A stretch of 8,178 nt of DNA from Synergistaceae bacterium (lineage in GTDB: Bacteria; Synergistota; Synergistia; Synergistales; Aminobacteriaceae), in the NCBI GenBank assembly GCA_017427625.1, contig JAFRSL010000296.1, forward strand, positions 1-8,178, read 5' to 3'. The notes beneath the pieces are model-generated. The model did no database searches. It was not told the origin of the DNA and was given only the letters and a program-made list of their open reading frames with translations. Shown piece after piece: positions 1-5,521 of the stretch. How positions within the stretch are numbered: position 1 is the first letter of the stretch; every line of letters starts with the position of its first letter. The position numbers and the translations under genes are program-made.

Positions 1-41
1 CCCGTAGTCTTGAGAGTGCCGCCCGTTTTTGTCATTAACGT

Positions 42-1718
42 TTAGCCGATTTCAGCAATGAGTTTCTCTACAGCCTCGTGAGCATCAGCAGGAAGTTTGT
101 CGATTCCGCCGCGCTCAGTATCTCTGCTCTTGATGAAGTTCAGCCTGTCCTGGAATCTCTTCTTGAGCTGAGTCCTGTACTCCTCGTTCTTGAGGTCAGC
201 GTCAAAGCCCGGTATCTCCATCGTCTTGATGCCGCTTAACTTCCCGAACGGTACCCAGTTTGCTTTGCCCTCGACTATGCGCTCGATGATCATGAGGGTG
301 TTCTCTTTGCCGACAGCTTTGCCCATGAAGTTGCCCGTGTTGAGAATGTAGCATTCAACTCCGTCCGAAATGAGCTGCTTGAATCTCTCGTAGTCCATTC
401 CGAGCGGGTAGGTCCTGAACGGGTTAGCGTAAGGCTCGCAGACAAGCGCGTCAGGGTCAACACCAGGTGCGAGGTTCTCTGCGCTCGTCCTCTTCGTTGC
501 AAGCGTCGCACCAAGCACTGAGGCAAGCGACGGCCCTTCGAGTTTCAGAACAGGCGGAAGTGTCGGGTCTCTCATGAGCCAGAATATTGCGTTGAGAGGC
601 TCATCGATTCTGTCGACTCTGTTCGGCGACCAAAGTCGGGACTTTATTGCGCGTCCGTTTCCGTTGCGAATGTCCTCAGTTACGGCGATGAGTTTCCCGT
701 CAGGTGTCTTTATGCAGCCGCAGTTCTGGAGCGTCATGATGTACTTGTTGTCAGGGCAGCCGATTGGGTAGTCCGCAACCTTGTCGAAGTACGTCGGCTC
801 AAGGGCGATTGCGTACTTGTCCTTCACGTTTACGACGAATGCGTCATCATGGAGAACCATAACGTCATACTTGCCGTCATGCTTTGCGTGTGTGATTGTC
901 GATTTTCCTGAGCCAGAAAGTCCGAATGCTGCGACGACGAATTTCTTACCGCTTCCGTCCTTGAGGGTGTAACGCTTGAGTCCGCCGTGGCATGATGCGT
1001 AGCCGTTCCTTGCCGCGATTCCCCATGCGAGAGTAAGTGTGCCTTTCTTCATTTCGCCGAAGTAGCGGAGGCCGAGTACGATTGCGCAGTTCTCTTCGGG
1101 TGAGAAGAATGCGATTCCAAGCGGGAACTGTTCGGCAAGTTTTGCGTCTCCGTGCGGCCAGTCAGGGTCAGCAACGAAGAATATATCGCCGTCATGGTCG
1201 GAAATCTTGCGTGATGCGGCGTAGCGTGGTGCATATGCCTCGTTTGCGTACTGGAAGTTGATCATCCAGTTGTAGAGGTTGTTCTCGTAGCCCTCAGGGA
1301 CGATGCAGTGTGCGCTGGTCATGAAGTCCTCGTCAAGTCCTACGTATGCGTCAGCCTGGTAGAGCTTCCTGTAGCGCATGTTGAAGACTGCCTCGCGGAT
1401 AATCTTGCAGTACTTTGCGACATCGACATCAGGGTAGCCGACGATGCGCCTTGCAGCTGCTGTGCGTCCGAAGATTCCGCCGTCGTTGAAGAGGAGGACG
1501 TTCGCGCCCATAGGGAGACCCTGCTCTTCGGGCTTGTAGACGGGCATTCCTGTGAGTTCAATTGTGCCGGGCGATTTCTTTGCGAGGTTGTAGGCTTCGT
1601 GGAGGTCCTTAACGTGATGGACGTTGTTGGCATAGAACAGCGTCTCTATCGTTGTTCTTGGCTGTGCATGATAGACTTTCTTGAAGTTTTCGGGATCATA
1701 GTATCCGATTGTTGACAT
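42..1718 (-). CDS. pckA: Phosphoenolpyruvate carboxykinase (ATP), divergent
   Basis: A 558-residue cytoplasmic protein, close to the usual length of ATP-dependent PEP carboxykinases (about 530-550), which interconvert oxaloacetate + ATP and PEP + CO2 + ADP. The kinase-1a P-loop GLSGSGKST is at residues 266-274 (the family norm is GLSGTGKTT). The Mn/substrate-binding stretch GEMKKG is at 221-226, and a likely metal-ligand His lies in CHGG (243-246). LHDDAF (289-294) stands where kinase-2 DD is expected, and TEDIR (347-351) matches the TENTR region. The arginine loop usually written GRSPKDK reads GRTAAAR (84-90), so this is a divergent member. The start is supported by GAAAGGGG about 11 bases upstream and by an extended -10 promoter. 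It is a single gene, divergent from the M23 gene. In fermenting anaerobes the enzyme can run toward oxaloacetate and make ATP; direction here is unknown. The family call is firm, the exact substrate chemistry slightly less so. Confidence 0.85.
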   Translation of the reverse strand: MSTIGYYDPENFKKVYHAQPRTTIETLFYANNVHHVKDLHEAYNLAKKSPGTIELTGMPVYKPEEQGLPMGANVLLFNDGGIFGRTAAARRIVGYPDVDVAKYCKIIREAVFNMRYRKLYQADAYVGLDEDFMTSAHCIVPEGYENNLYNWMINFQYANEAYAPRYAASRKISDHDGDIFFVADPDWPHGDAKLAEQFPLGIAFFSPEENCAIVLGLRYFGEMKKGTLTLAWGIAARNGYASCHGGLKRYTLKDGSGKKFVVAAFGLSGSGKSTITHAKHDGKYDVMVLHDDAFVVNVKDKYAIALEPTYFDKVADYPIGCPDNKYIMTLQNCGCIKTPDGKLIAVTEDIRNGNGRAIKSRLWSPNRVDRIDEPLNAIFWLMRDPTLPPVLKLEGPSLASVLGATLATKRTSAENLAPGVDPDALVCEPYANPFRTYPLGMDYERFKQLISDGVECYILNTGNFMGKAVGKENTLMIIERIVEGKANWVPFGKLSGIKTMEIPGFDADLKNEEYRTQLKKRFQDRLNFIKSRDTERGGIDKLPADAHEAVEKLIAEIG

Positions 1719-1762
1719 ATGAAAATTTGCCCCTTTCGTAAGATTTCGGGATATACGCGGTA

Positions 1763-1771
1763 ATTATAGCA
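1763..1771 (-). promoter_or_regulatory. Extended -10 promoter for the PEPCK gene
   Basis: Read on the minus strand this is TGCTATAAT: a perfect TATAAT preceded by TGn, the extended -10 form. No good TTGACA-like -35 is seen 16-18 bases upstream, which is typical of extended -10 promoters. The predicted transcript would start about 45 bases before the PEPCK ATG. Confidence 0.6.
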
Positions 1772-1812
1772 CTATCGGTTAAGAAAACTCCTTTTCCGGC
1801 AATGTTATTTTA

Positions 1813-1821
1813 TGGTATATT
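1813..1821 (+). promoter_or_regulatory. Extended -10 promoter for the M23/GMP operon
   Basis: TGGTATATT is an extended -10 (TGn plus TATATT) about 30 bases before the M23 start codon, just upstream of the AAGGAG ribosome site at 1839-1844. The -35 region (TTTTCC-like, around 1792-1797) is poor. It lies only about 45 bases from the divergent PEPCK promoter. Confidence 0.5.
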
Positions 1822-1851
1822 GTGTTCGAATTTATCACAAGGAGAGTAACA

Positions 1852-2763
1852 ATGCGCAGATTAAAACTATCCCTCGTCATAATAATGCTCACGATCTTAA
1901 CGTCAGGGCAATCACACGCGTCATCATGGGTGAACTTCCCGACAAGCTGGGACATCGGTCAGGCATTCGCGGTGTCAGTAACATCGACAGCCGATTATTC
2001 ATCGCCGACAGTAACATGGATGAACAGGAGCATAGCCCTCAATGTTGAGACAGGAGGAGCGGGGAAAATTTCATACGGTCTCTTAGGTTCGGACGTTCGC
2101 AACATTAAGCCCGGAAGCTACAAGATACTATTCGAGTTCATACAGGGCGGGAAGAAATACAAAGCCTCCGGAAACATTTACCTCCGCGCGAGGCAGTACC
2201 CGAAGGAAAATCTCAGCGTCAACCCTAAAATGGTCAACCCTCCGAAAAAGGAGCTCGGCCGTATTCAGAACGAGTCGAAGCTAATCGGTACAGCCCTCCG
2301 AACGATGACAGCTCCCCGAAAATGGACGACACCCCCTCAGCCCCCGTTAGCATCAATCACGCTGACCAGCAATTACGGAAAGCAGCGCATCTACAACGGT
2401 CAGCCAAGAGCAGGACACAACGGTGCGGACATAAGAGCCGTAACAGGAACGAGCGTTCGCGCACCATTCGCAGGGACGATAATTCTCGCGGGCTTCCATT
2501 ATTACGCGGGCGGCAGTGTCTACATCGACTCAGGCAACGGCGTAATCACAGCATTCTTCCATCTCAGCAACATACTCGTCAAGAAGGGCGACAAGGTTGA
2601 GAAGGGTCAGGTCGTTGCAAAATCCGGCGCAACAGGAAGAGTAACAGGCCCTCACCTTCATTACAGCCTCATACTCGGCGGGCAGTTCGTTGACCCGATA
2701 CCGTTGCTGTCGACGAGCATAACCCAACTGCTCAAGCACGGTAATCTTCAGCAGGTGAACTAA
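1852..2763 (+). CDS. Secreted M23-family metalloendopeptidase
   Basis: A 303-residue exported protein of the M23 (LytM/lysostaphin-like) zinc peptidase family, which cleaves cross-bridges or stem peptides in peptidoglycan, or acts as an activator of such enzymes. I chose the ATG at 1852 because AAGGAG lies 7 bases upstream and the protein then opens with a classical signal peptide: MRRLK, a hydrophobic core, and probable cleavage after SHA at residue 23. Residues 25-112 look like a beta-rich N-terminal domain. The linker motif YPKENLSV...NPP (116-131) is common in this M23 subgroup. The catalytic domain spans about 165-285, with zinc ligands H189 and D193 (GHNGAD), H237 (FHLS) and the HLH motif (H268, H270) in TGPHLH. 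All key residues are present, so it should be an active enzyme in the periplasm. It is followed after 2 bases by the guanylyltransferase gene, so the two are almost certainly co-transcribed. Confidence 0.9.
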   Translation: MRRLKLSLVIIMLTILTSGQSHASSWVNFPTSWDIGQAFAVSVTSTADYSSPTVTWMNRSIALNVETGGAGKISYGLLGSDVRNIKPGSYKILFEFIQGGKKYKASGNIYLRARQYPKENLSVNPKMVNPPKKELGRIQNESKLIGTALRTMTAPRKWTTPPQPPLASITLTSNYGKQRIYNGQPRAGHNGADIRAVTGTSVRAPFAGTIILAGFHYYAGGSVYIDSGNGVITAFFHLSNILVKKGDKVEKGQVVAKSGATGRVTGPHLHYSLILGGQFVDPIPLLSTSITQLLKHGNLQQVN

Positions 2764-2765
2764 TC

Positions 2766-3827
2766 ATGAGGAATATTTACGGGCTTATATTGAGCGGAGG
2801 AAGCGGGACGAGGCTCTGGCCATTGTCGAGAGAAAATTTACCTAAACAGTTCATCAGGCTCTACGGTGAGAAGACTTTGCTGCAGACTACGGCCCTGCGA
2901 ATGATTAACGCTGTAACCCTCTCATCACTCCGCGTAATATCGGGTGCAAAATGGCACGACCTTGTAATGTCTCAGGCCGGCGAAATTTTCGGCGAAGACA
3001 ATCTTCCTGAGAACTTCATCATTGAGGAGCCTTTTGCCAGAGGGACAGCACCTGCGATTCTTCTTGCGTCTGAGGAACTTAGACGGCAGGGCGCGGGCGA
3101 TGATGATGTAATGGTGATAGTGCCTAGCGACGCATTCATACGTAACGTTAAGGCATTCACTGACGCTCTCACGCTTGGAATTAAGGCGGCTGACGATGGC
3201 TATATTGCGACGCTGGGGATCGCTCCCGTTAGACCTGAGACGGGGTTCGGATATATCAGGCAGGGGTGTGAAATCGAAAGAGGATATTACGAGGCTGAAG
3301 CTTTCGTTGAGAAGCCGGACTTGAGGACCGCGCAAGGGTATCTTGCTGACGGCAATTACCTCTGGAACGGGGGAATATTCATCTTCACCCCCAAGAGCCT
3401 TTACCGTGAGCTTGAGCGCGCTGACCCGGAATTATTCGAGCTTGCGATGAGGGGGGACTTCCGGGAAAATTTCGCGTCCGTCAAAAATATATCGTTCGAC
3501 AACGCCGTAATGGAGAAGGCCGAGAGAGTAGCAGTCGTTCCGCTTTTCAATTCGGGGTGGTCAGATGTGGGATCATGGGATGCTCTTCACGATGATGTTA
3601 TGGAGTGCGACGAGAACAGGAACGTGATTTCGGGGAACGCTGTGATCCTTGAGGGGCATAACTGCTTTGTGCATTCCCGTGAGAAAATGACGGTGCTGAA
3701 TATGGTGAATGATATTGTGGTTGTGGATACGCCTGATGCACTTTTCGTAACGAGAAGGGGTGCGTCTCAGGAAGTCAGGAAGGCCGTGAAATATCTCAAG
3801 GACAACGGAATAGTTAAAAGTGTATAG
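2766..3827 (+). CDS. manC: Mannose-1-phosphate guanylyltransferase
   Basis: A 353-residue cytoplasmic sugar nucleotidyltransferase that makes GDP-mannose from mannose-1-phosphate and GTP, the donor for mannosylated or fucosylated surface glycans. The N-terminal signature LSGGSGTRLWPLSR (residues 9-22) followed by PKQF (26-29) is diagnostic. Further landmarks are FVEKPD (180-185), WNGGIF (200-205) and SDVGSWDAL (266-274). Residues after about 280 resemble the left-handed beta-helix end of the short GMP form. The C-terminal cupin (phosphomannose isomerase) domain of the roughly 470-residue bifunctional enzymes is absent. Two motifs are unusual: ARGTAPA (91-97) replaces the usual GRNTAPA, and VPSDAF (119-124) lacks the usual His after the Asp. 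AGGTGA at 2753-2758 is the ribosome site, inside the end of the M23 gene, so translation is probably coupled. Another hexose-1-phosphate NDP transferase specificity is possible but less likely. Confidence 0.88.
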   Translation: MRNIYGLILSGGSGTRLWPLSRENLPKQFIRLYGEKTLLQTTALRMINAVTLSSLRVISGAKWHDLVMSQAGEIFGEDNLPENFIIEEPFARGTAPAILLASEELRRQGAGDDDVMVIVPSDAFIRNVKAFTDALTLGIKAADDGYIATLGIAPVRPETGFGYIRQGCEIERGYYEAEAFVEKPDLRTAQGYLADGNYLWNGGIFIFTPKSLYRELERADPELFELAMRGDFRENFASVKNISFDNAVMEKAERVAVVPLFNSGWSDVGSWDALHDDVMECDENRNVISGNAVILEGHNCFVHSREKMTVLNMVNDIVVVDTPDALFVTRRGASQEVRKAVKYLKDNGIVKSV

Positions 3828-3830
3828 AAA

Positions 3831-3872
3831 AAACAAAAGCCCCCTATAAGCTATGATGGGAGACTCTTGTTT
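3831..3872 (-). terminator. Rho-independent terminator of the 126-residue protein gene
   Basis: Arms 3831-3845 and 3858-3872 pair with three mismatches and one G-U around a 12-base loop. Read on the minus strand, the GGGGGCT arm is followed by TTTTGTTTTTTC, a U-rich tail. It therefore terminates the leftward gene at 3888-4268. On the plus strand there is no proper U-run, so termination of manC here would be weaker. Confidence 0.6.
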
Positions 3873-3887
3873 CCATACAGTTTCGGA

Positions 3888-4268
3888 CTAATTTGACCTT
3901 ATTGTATAAGTTCCGCTTCTATCAAAGAGCGTTAATCTCCATAGTTCTCTGAAGTCATGTCTCCTGAAGATGGCTTCAGTCCAGTCTGAGAATACTACTC
4001 TAATATCAAAGTAGCGGTATTTGTTATTATATGTGCAAGCAATACTGTCTCCATTTAAAAGTACAGCAGGAGAGGAGCTAAGGAAATCTTTCCCCCAATC
4101 CCTCCGGCCTGATTGGACAATATAAAGAAACAGAACACTCTTTCCGCTGTAATTGATGAATGAGAAATCTTTCCACTTTGCAAGAGCAGAATCTGCCCCG
4201 AATGTTGAAAGGATCAGTACTGACAGAAAGCATAATGCACATACCTTACACAGTTTAGAGTTTTTCAT
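3888..4268 (-). CDS. Small secreted protein of unknown function
   Basis: A 126-residue predicted exported protein. AGGAGGTG (4276-4283 on the minus strand) lies 7 bases before the ATG, an essentially perfect ribosome site. The signal peptide has a Lys-containing n-region, a hydrophobic core and an AxA-type cleavage site (ALA) near residue 30, so the mature part is only about 96 residues. That part begins WKDFSFINYSGKSV, then has RRDWGKDFL, a central Asn/Asp-rich turn, RYFDIRVVFSDW and a C-terminal strand near LTLFD. The order (NxSGxxI/V strand, DWGxDxL, polar turn, YFDIRVV, final strand) resembles small secreted beta-sandwich proteins that I associate with anaerobes including Synergistota, but I cannot name a Pfam family. 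No catalytic or metal motif is evident. It is single and monocistronic with its own terminator, and is more AT-rich than its neighbours. It is real by RBS and signal peptide; its function is unknown. Confidence 0.75.
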   Translation of the reverse strand: MKNSKLCKVCALCFLSVLILSTFGADSALAKWKDFSFINYSGKSVLFLYIVQSGRRDWGKDFLSSSPAVLLNGDSIACTYNNKYRYFDIRVVFSDWTEAIFRRHDFRELWRLTLFDRSGTYTIRSN

Positions 4269-4431
4269 TTGAATTCACCTCCTAACATTGCCCGCTATGT
4301 TACCTGCCATACGTTACAGATAACGCCTCGTGCAGACTGTTTACTGCACACTATCAACCAGCTGAAGAACTGCAAGGGATAGAAAGAAAAATCTGCACAC
4401 AACAATTTATGCTCCCAATCTGCCATGTGAT

Positions 4432-4458
4432 ATAATACATATAAAATACATGTATTAT
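4432..4458. repeat. 9-bp inverted repeat in the leader of the small secreted protein
   Basis: ATAATACAT (4432-4440) and ATGTATTAT (4450-4458) are perfect inverted copies separated by 9 bases. The inner sequence AATACATGTATT (4445-4456) is itself a perfect 12-bp palindrome. It could be an operator for a dimeric regulator or a hairpin in the leader RNA. No U-run follows on either strand, so it is not a terminator. Confidence 0.5.
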
Positions 4459-4513
4459 GGGCAAAGATAAAAGACAACACAAATCATGTGCATAATCTTT
4501 CAGAACAAAAAGT

Positions 4514-4522
4514 ATTATAGCA
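4514..4522 (-). promoter_or_regulatory. Possible extended -10 promoter for the small secreted protein
   Basis: The minus strand reads TGCTATAAT, the same extended -10 as the PEPCK promoter. If used, the transcript would have a leader of about 240 bases before the ATG at 4268 and would include the inverted repeat. No convincing -35 is present, and AT-rich DNA makes chance matches common. Confidence 0.35.
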
Positions 4523-4584
4523 TAAATCTTTGTCCATTTTGTATATGTATTTTTATGCATTTTTATATCCTTACTTAACGAAAT

Positions 4585-4613
4585 TTGACAAAATATAAAT
4601 CAGAGTGTATCTT
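4585..4613 (+). promoter_or_regulatory. Sigma-70 promoter of tRNA-Leu and rpsT
   Basis: A perfect -35 TTGACA (4585-4590), a 17-bp spacer and -10 TATCTT (4608-4613). Transcription would start near 4620, about 10 bases before the mature tRNA 5' end. This is the best consensus promoter in the window, as expected for stable RNA. Confidence 0.75.
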
Positions 4614-4630
4614 ATTCTGTATCATTGAAA

Positions 4631-4716
4631 GCCGGAGTGGCGGAATGGTAGACGCAGCGGACTCAAAATCCGCCGGGGGCAACTCTGTGGGAGTTCGAGT
4701 CTCCCCTCCGGCACCA
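4631..4716 (+). tRNA. tRNA-Leu (anticodon CAA)
   Basis: An 86-base class II tRNA. The acceptor stem is GCCGGAG (4631-4637) with CTCCGGC (4706-4712), the discriminator is A4713 and CCA is encoded (4714-4716). The anticodon stem GCGGA/TCCGC (4657-4661, 4669-4673) closes the loop CTCAAAA, with CAA at 4664-4666, which reads UUG. A long variable arm (4674-4688) is typical of leucine tRNAs. The T-arm GGGAG/CTCCC (4689-4705) has the loop TTCGAGT. There is no terminator before rpsT, so both genes probably share one transcript. Confidence 0.95.
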
Positions 4717-4744
4717 TCACAAAAATATTCAGGGAGCGAAATTT

Positions 4745-5011
4745 ATGCCGAACAAGAAATCCGCTGAAAGGCGCGTTAGAATTTCAGAGCGAAACAGGCT
4801 CTACAACAAATACTGGACTTCAAGATGCAAGACCGCCGTTAAAAGAGTTCTTGAAGCCGCAGACTCAGGGAACAAGGATGAGGCTGCAAAGAGCTTCAAC
4901 GTAGCTCAGAGCGTAATCGACAAAGCCGTCGTTAAGGGCGTAATGCACAGGAATACAGCCGCAAGACGCAAAGAGTTAATGTCGCGCCGTATGAAGGCAA
5001 TGAACGCATAA
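4745..5011 (+). CDS. rpsT: 30S ribosomal protein S20
   Basis: An 88-residue, very basic and helical protein of the normal S20 length, which binds 16S rRNA early in assembly of the small subunit. The N-terminus MPNKKSAERRVR and the block SRCKTAVKRVLEA (26-38) are characteristic, as is the HRNTAARRKELMSRR end (68-82). The start is fixed by AGGGAG (4732-4737) 7 bases upstream. It lies 28 bases after tRNA-Leu with no room for a separate promoter, so it is probably expressed by processing of a tRNA-mRNA transcript. It is followed directly by a strong terminator. Identification is secure. Confidence 0.96.
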   Translation: MPNKKSAERRVRISERNRLYNKYWTSRCKTAVKRVLEAADSGNKDEAAKSFNVAQSVIDKAVVKGVMHRNTAARRKELMSRRMKAMNA

Positions 5012-5028
5012 CACACGAAGTCTCACGG

Positions 5029-5058
5029 CCTCCGGGTAATGCCGGAGGTTATTTTTTT
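5029..5058 (+). terminator. Rho-independent terminator after rpsT
   Basis: A perfect 7-bp stem, CCTCCGG (5029-5035) and CCGGAGG (5042-5048), with a 6-base loop and then TTATTTTTTT. The U-tract overlaps the stop codon and last codons of the convergent HxlR gene, so the two genes are packed end to end. No U-run follows on the minus strand. Confidence 0.9.
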
Positions 5059-5402
5059 GCCGACATCTGTTTTTCCGCCCACTTGTAAACTGACTCAAGC
5101 GCAGGAATTAACGTCATTCCCCTTTCTGTGAGACTGTATTCGACTGTTGGAGGGATTGTGCTGTACTGCTTACGGTGAATTAGACCGTCAGCCTCAAGCT
5201 CGCGCAGGCATTTCGTCAGCATCGTCGCCGTAATCCCCACAACTCTCCGTTCAAGCTCCTTGTATCGCATCGTCTTCTTCTCTGTATCAGCAATGTACCA
5301 CAATATCGGCAGCTTCCATTTCTGTCCGATTATCCTCATCGCGTAAAGTATCGGGCATTCCGTATCGTAAATATTTTCATCTCCGGGTAGGTTTATATCC
5401 AT
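5049..5402 (-). CDS. HxlR-family winged-helix transcriptional regulator
   Basis: A 117-residue cytoplasmic DNA-binding protein of normal HxlR/MarR-like length. Family landmarks are C16-P17 in the N-terminal helix, IGQKWKLPIL (25-34), the recognition region around ITATMLTKCLRELE (57-70), and the wing DGLIHR...PPTVEYSLTERG (72-95). HxlR proteins act as dimers and usually regulate the neighbouring gene. Members such as YodB and HypR sense quinones, aldehydes or disulfide stress through a conserved N-terminal cysteine, and C16 is well placed for that role (inference). C65 is a second cysteine. AGGAGG (5411-5416) lies 8 bases upstream of the ATG. It faces the flavin oxidoreductase/hydrolase pair across 119 bases, the expected arrangement for a local repressor or activator of those genes. 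Confidence 0.92.
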   Translation of the reverse strand: MDINLPGDENIYDTECPILYAMRIIGQKWKLPILWYIADTEKKTMRYKELERRVVGITATMLTKCLRELEADGLIHRKQYSTIPPTVEYSLTERGMTLIPALESVYKWAEKQMSAKK

Positions 5403-5416
5403 TCAGTAATCCTCCT

Positions 5417-5430
5417 AATTCTATAAAATT
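5417..5430. promoter_or_regulatory. Possible HxlR operator (imperfect palindrome)
   Basis: AATT-C-TATA-A-AATT is palindromic except for one base pair either side of the TATA centre. It sits directly upstream of the HxlR ribosome site, where bound protein would block its transcription. A second short palindrome, AAGAA-aa-TTCTT, lies at 5441-5452. Both are AT-rich, so chance is a real alternative. Confidence 0.3.
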
Positions 5431-5477
5431 CGTACCAGCAAAGAAAATTCTTCATACTTTATGTTTTTATGCAGGTA

Positions 5478-5485
5478 ATTATAAT
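5478..5485. promoter_or_regulatory. Overlapping divergent -10 elements
   Basis: ATTATAAT contains TATAAT on the plus strand (5480-5485) and TATAAT on the minus strand (5483-5478). It could serve both the oxidoreductase operon (start about 40 bases downstream) and the HxlR gene (about 75 bases). The -35 regions are poor on both strands (TTTATG-like on plus, TTTGTA on minus), which suits a regulated pair. Confidence 0.4.
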
Positions 5486-5521
5486 ATCGTGCCGTGAAAA
5501 TACAAACAGGAGATGATTTTT

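Larger units (their letters stand above)
4269..4584. other. AT-rich intergenic region
   Basis: This stretch of about 315 bases lies between the 126-residue protein and the tRNA promoter. It is visibly AT-rich. It holds the ribosome site of the small secreted gene at its left end, an inverted repeat at 4432-4458, a minus-strand extended -10 at 4514-4522, and a loose direct repeat CATAATCTTT (4491-4500) / CATAAATCTTT (4521-4531). Open frames through it lack ribosome sites, and I do not accept any as a gene. Confidence 0.6.

Noticed and set aside
1..41. GC-rich stretch followed by TTTTTG as a terminator at the left edge
   Set aside because: Only one possible arm (GCCGCCC then GTTTTTG) is visible, and no pairing arm is found inside the window, so it cannot be supported.
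1308..1715. A 135-codon open frame on the plus strand, opposite the PEPCK gene
   Set aside because: It is antisense to the well-supported PEPCK coding sequence, has no ribosome site or promoter and no recognisable domain; it follows from codon bias of the real gene.
1822..1851. Upstream GTG start for the M23 peptidase
   Set aside because: It overlaps the putative -10 region, has no SD, and would put charged residues ahead of the signal peptide; ATG 1852 has AAGGAG at the right distance.
2925..3335. A 136-codon open frame on the minus strand inside manC
   Set aside because: It lies fully within the clear guanylyltransferase gene, with a composition typical of shadow frames and no ribosome site.
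4295..4560. Two overlapping short frames (61 and 68 codons, minus strand) in the AT-rich gap
   Set aside because: Neither has an SD sequence, the two overlap in different frames, and the Cys/Tyr/Phe-rich content is that of random AT-rich DNA.
4631..4716. tRNA-Leu as an integration (att) site for the AT-rich segment
   Set aside because: No integrase gene is present, no repeat of the tRNA 3' end was seen elsewhere in the window, and the AT-rich DNA is on the 5' side while rpsT directly follows the 3' end.
4585..4767. A 60-codon plus-strand frame running through the tRNA
   Set aside because: It reads through the promoter, the whole tRNA-Leu and the start of rpsT; it is a chance frame.
5513..5521. 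Upstream ATG for the flavin oxidoreductase
   Set aside because: It immediately abuts the AGGAG ribosome site, leaving no spacer; ATG 5522 is 9 bases away and begins the conserved MGRKIFE region.
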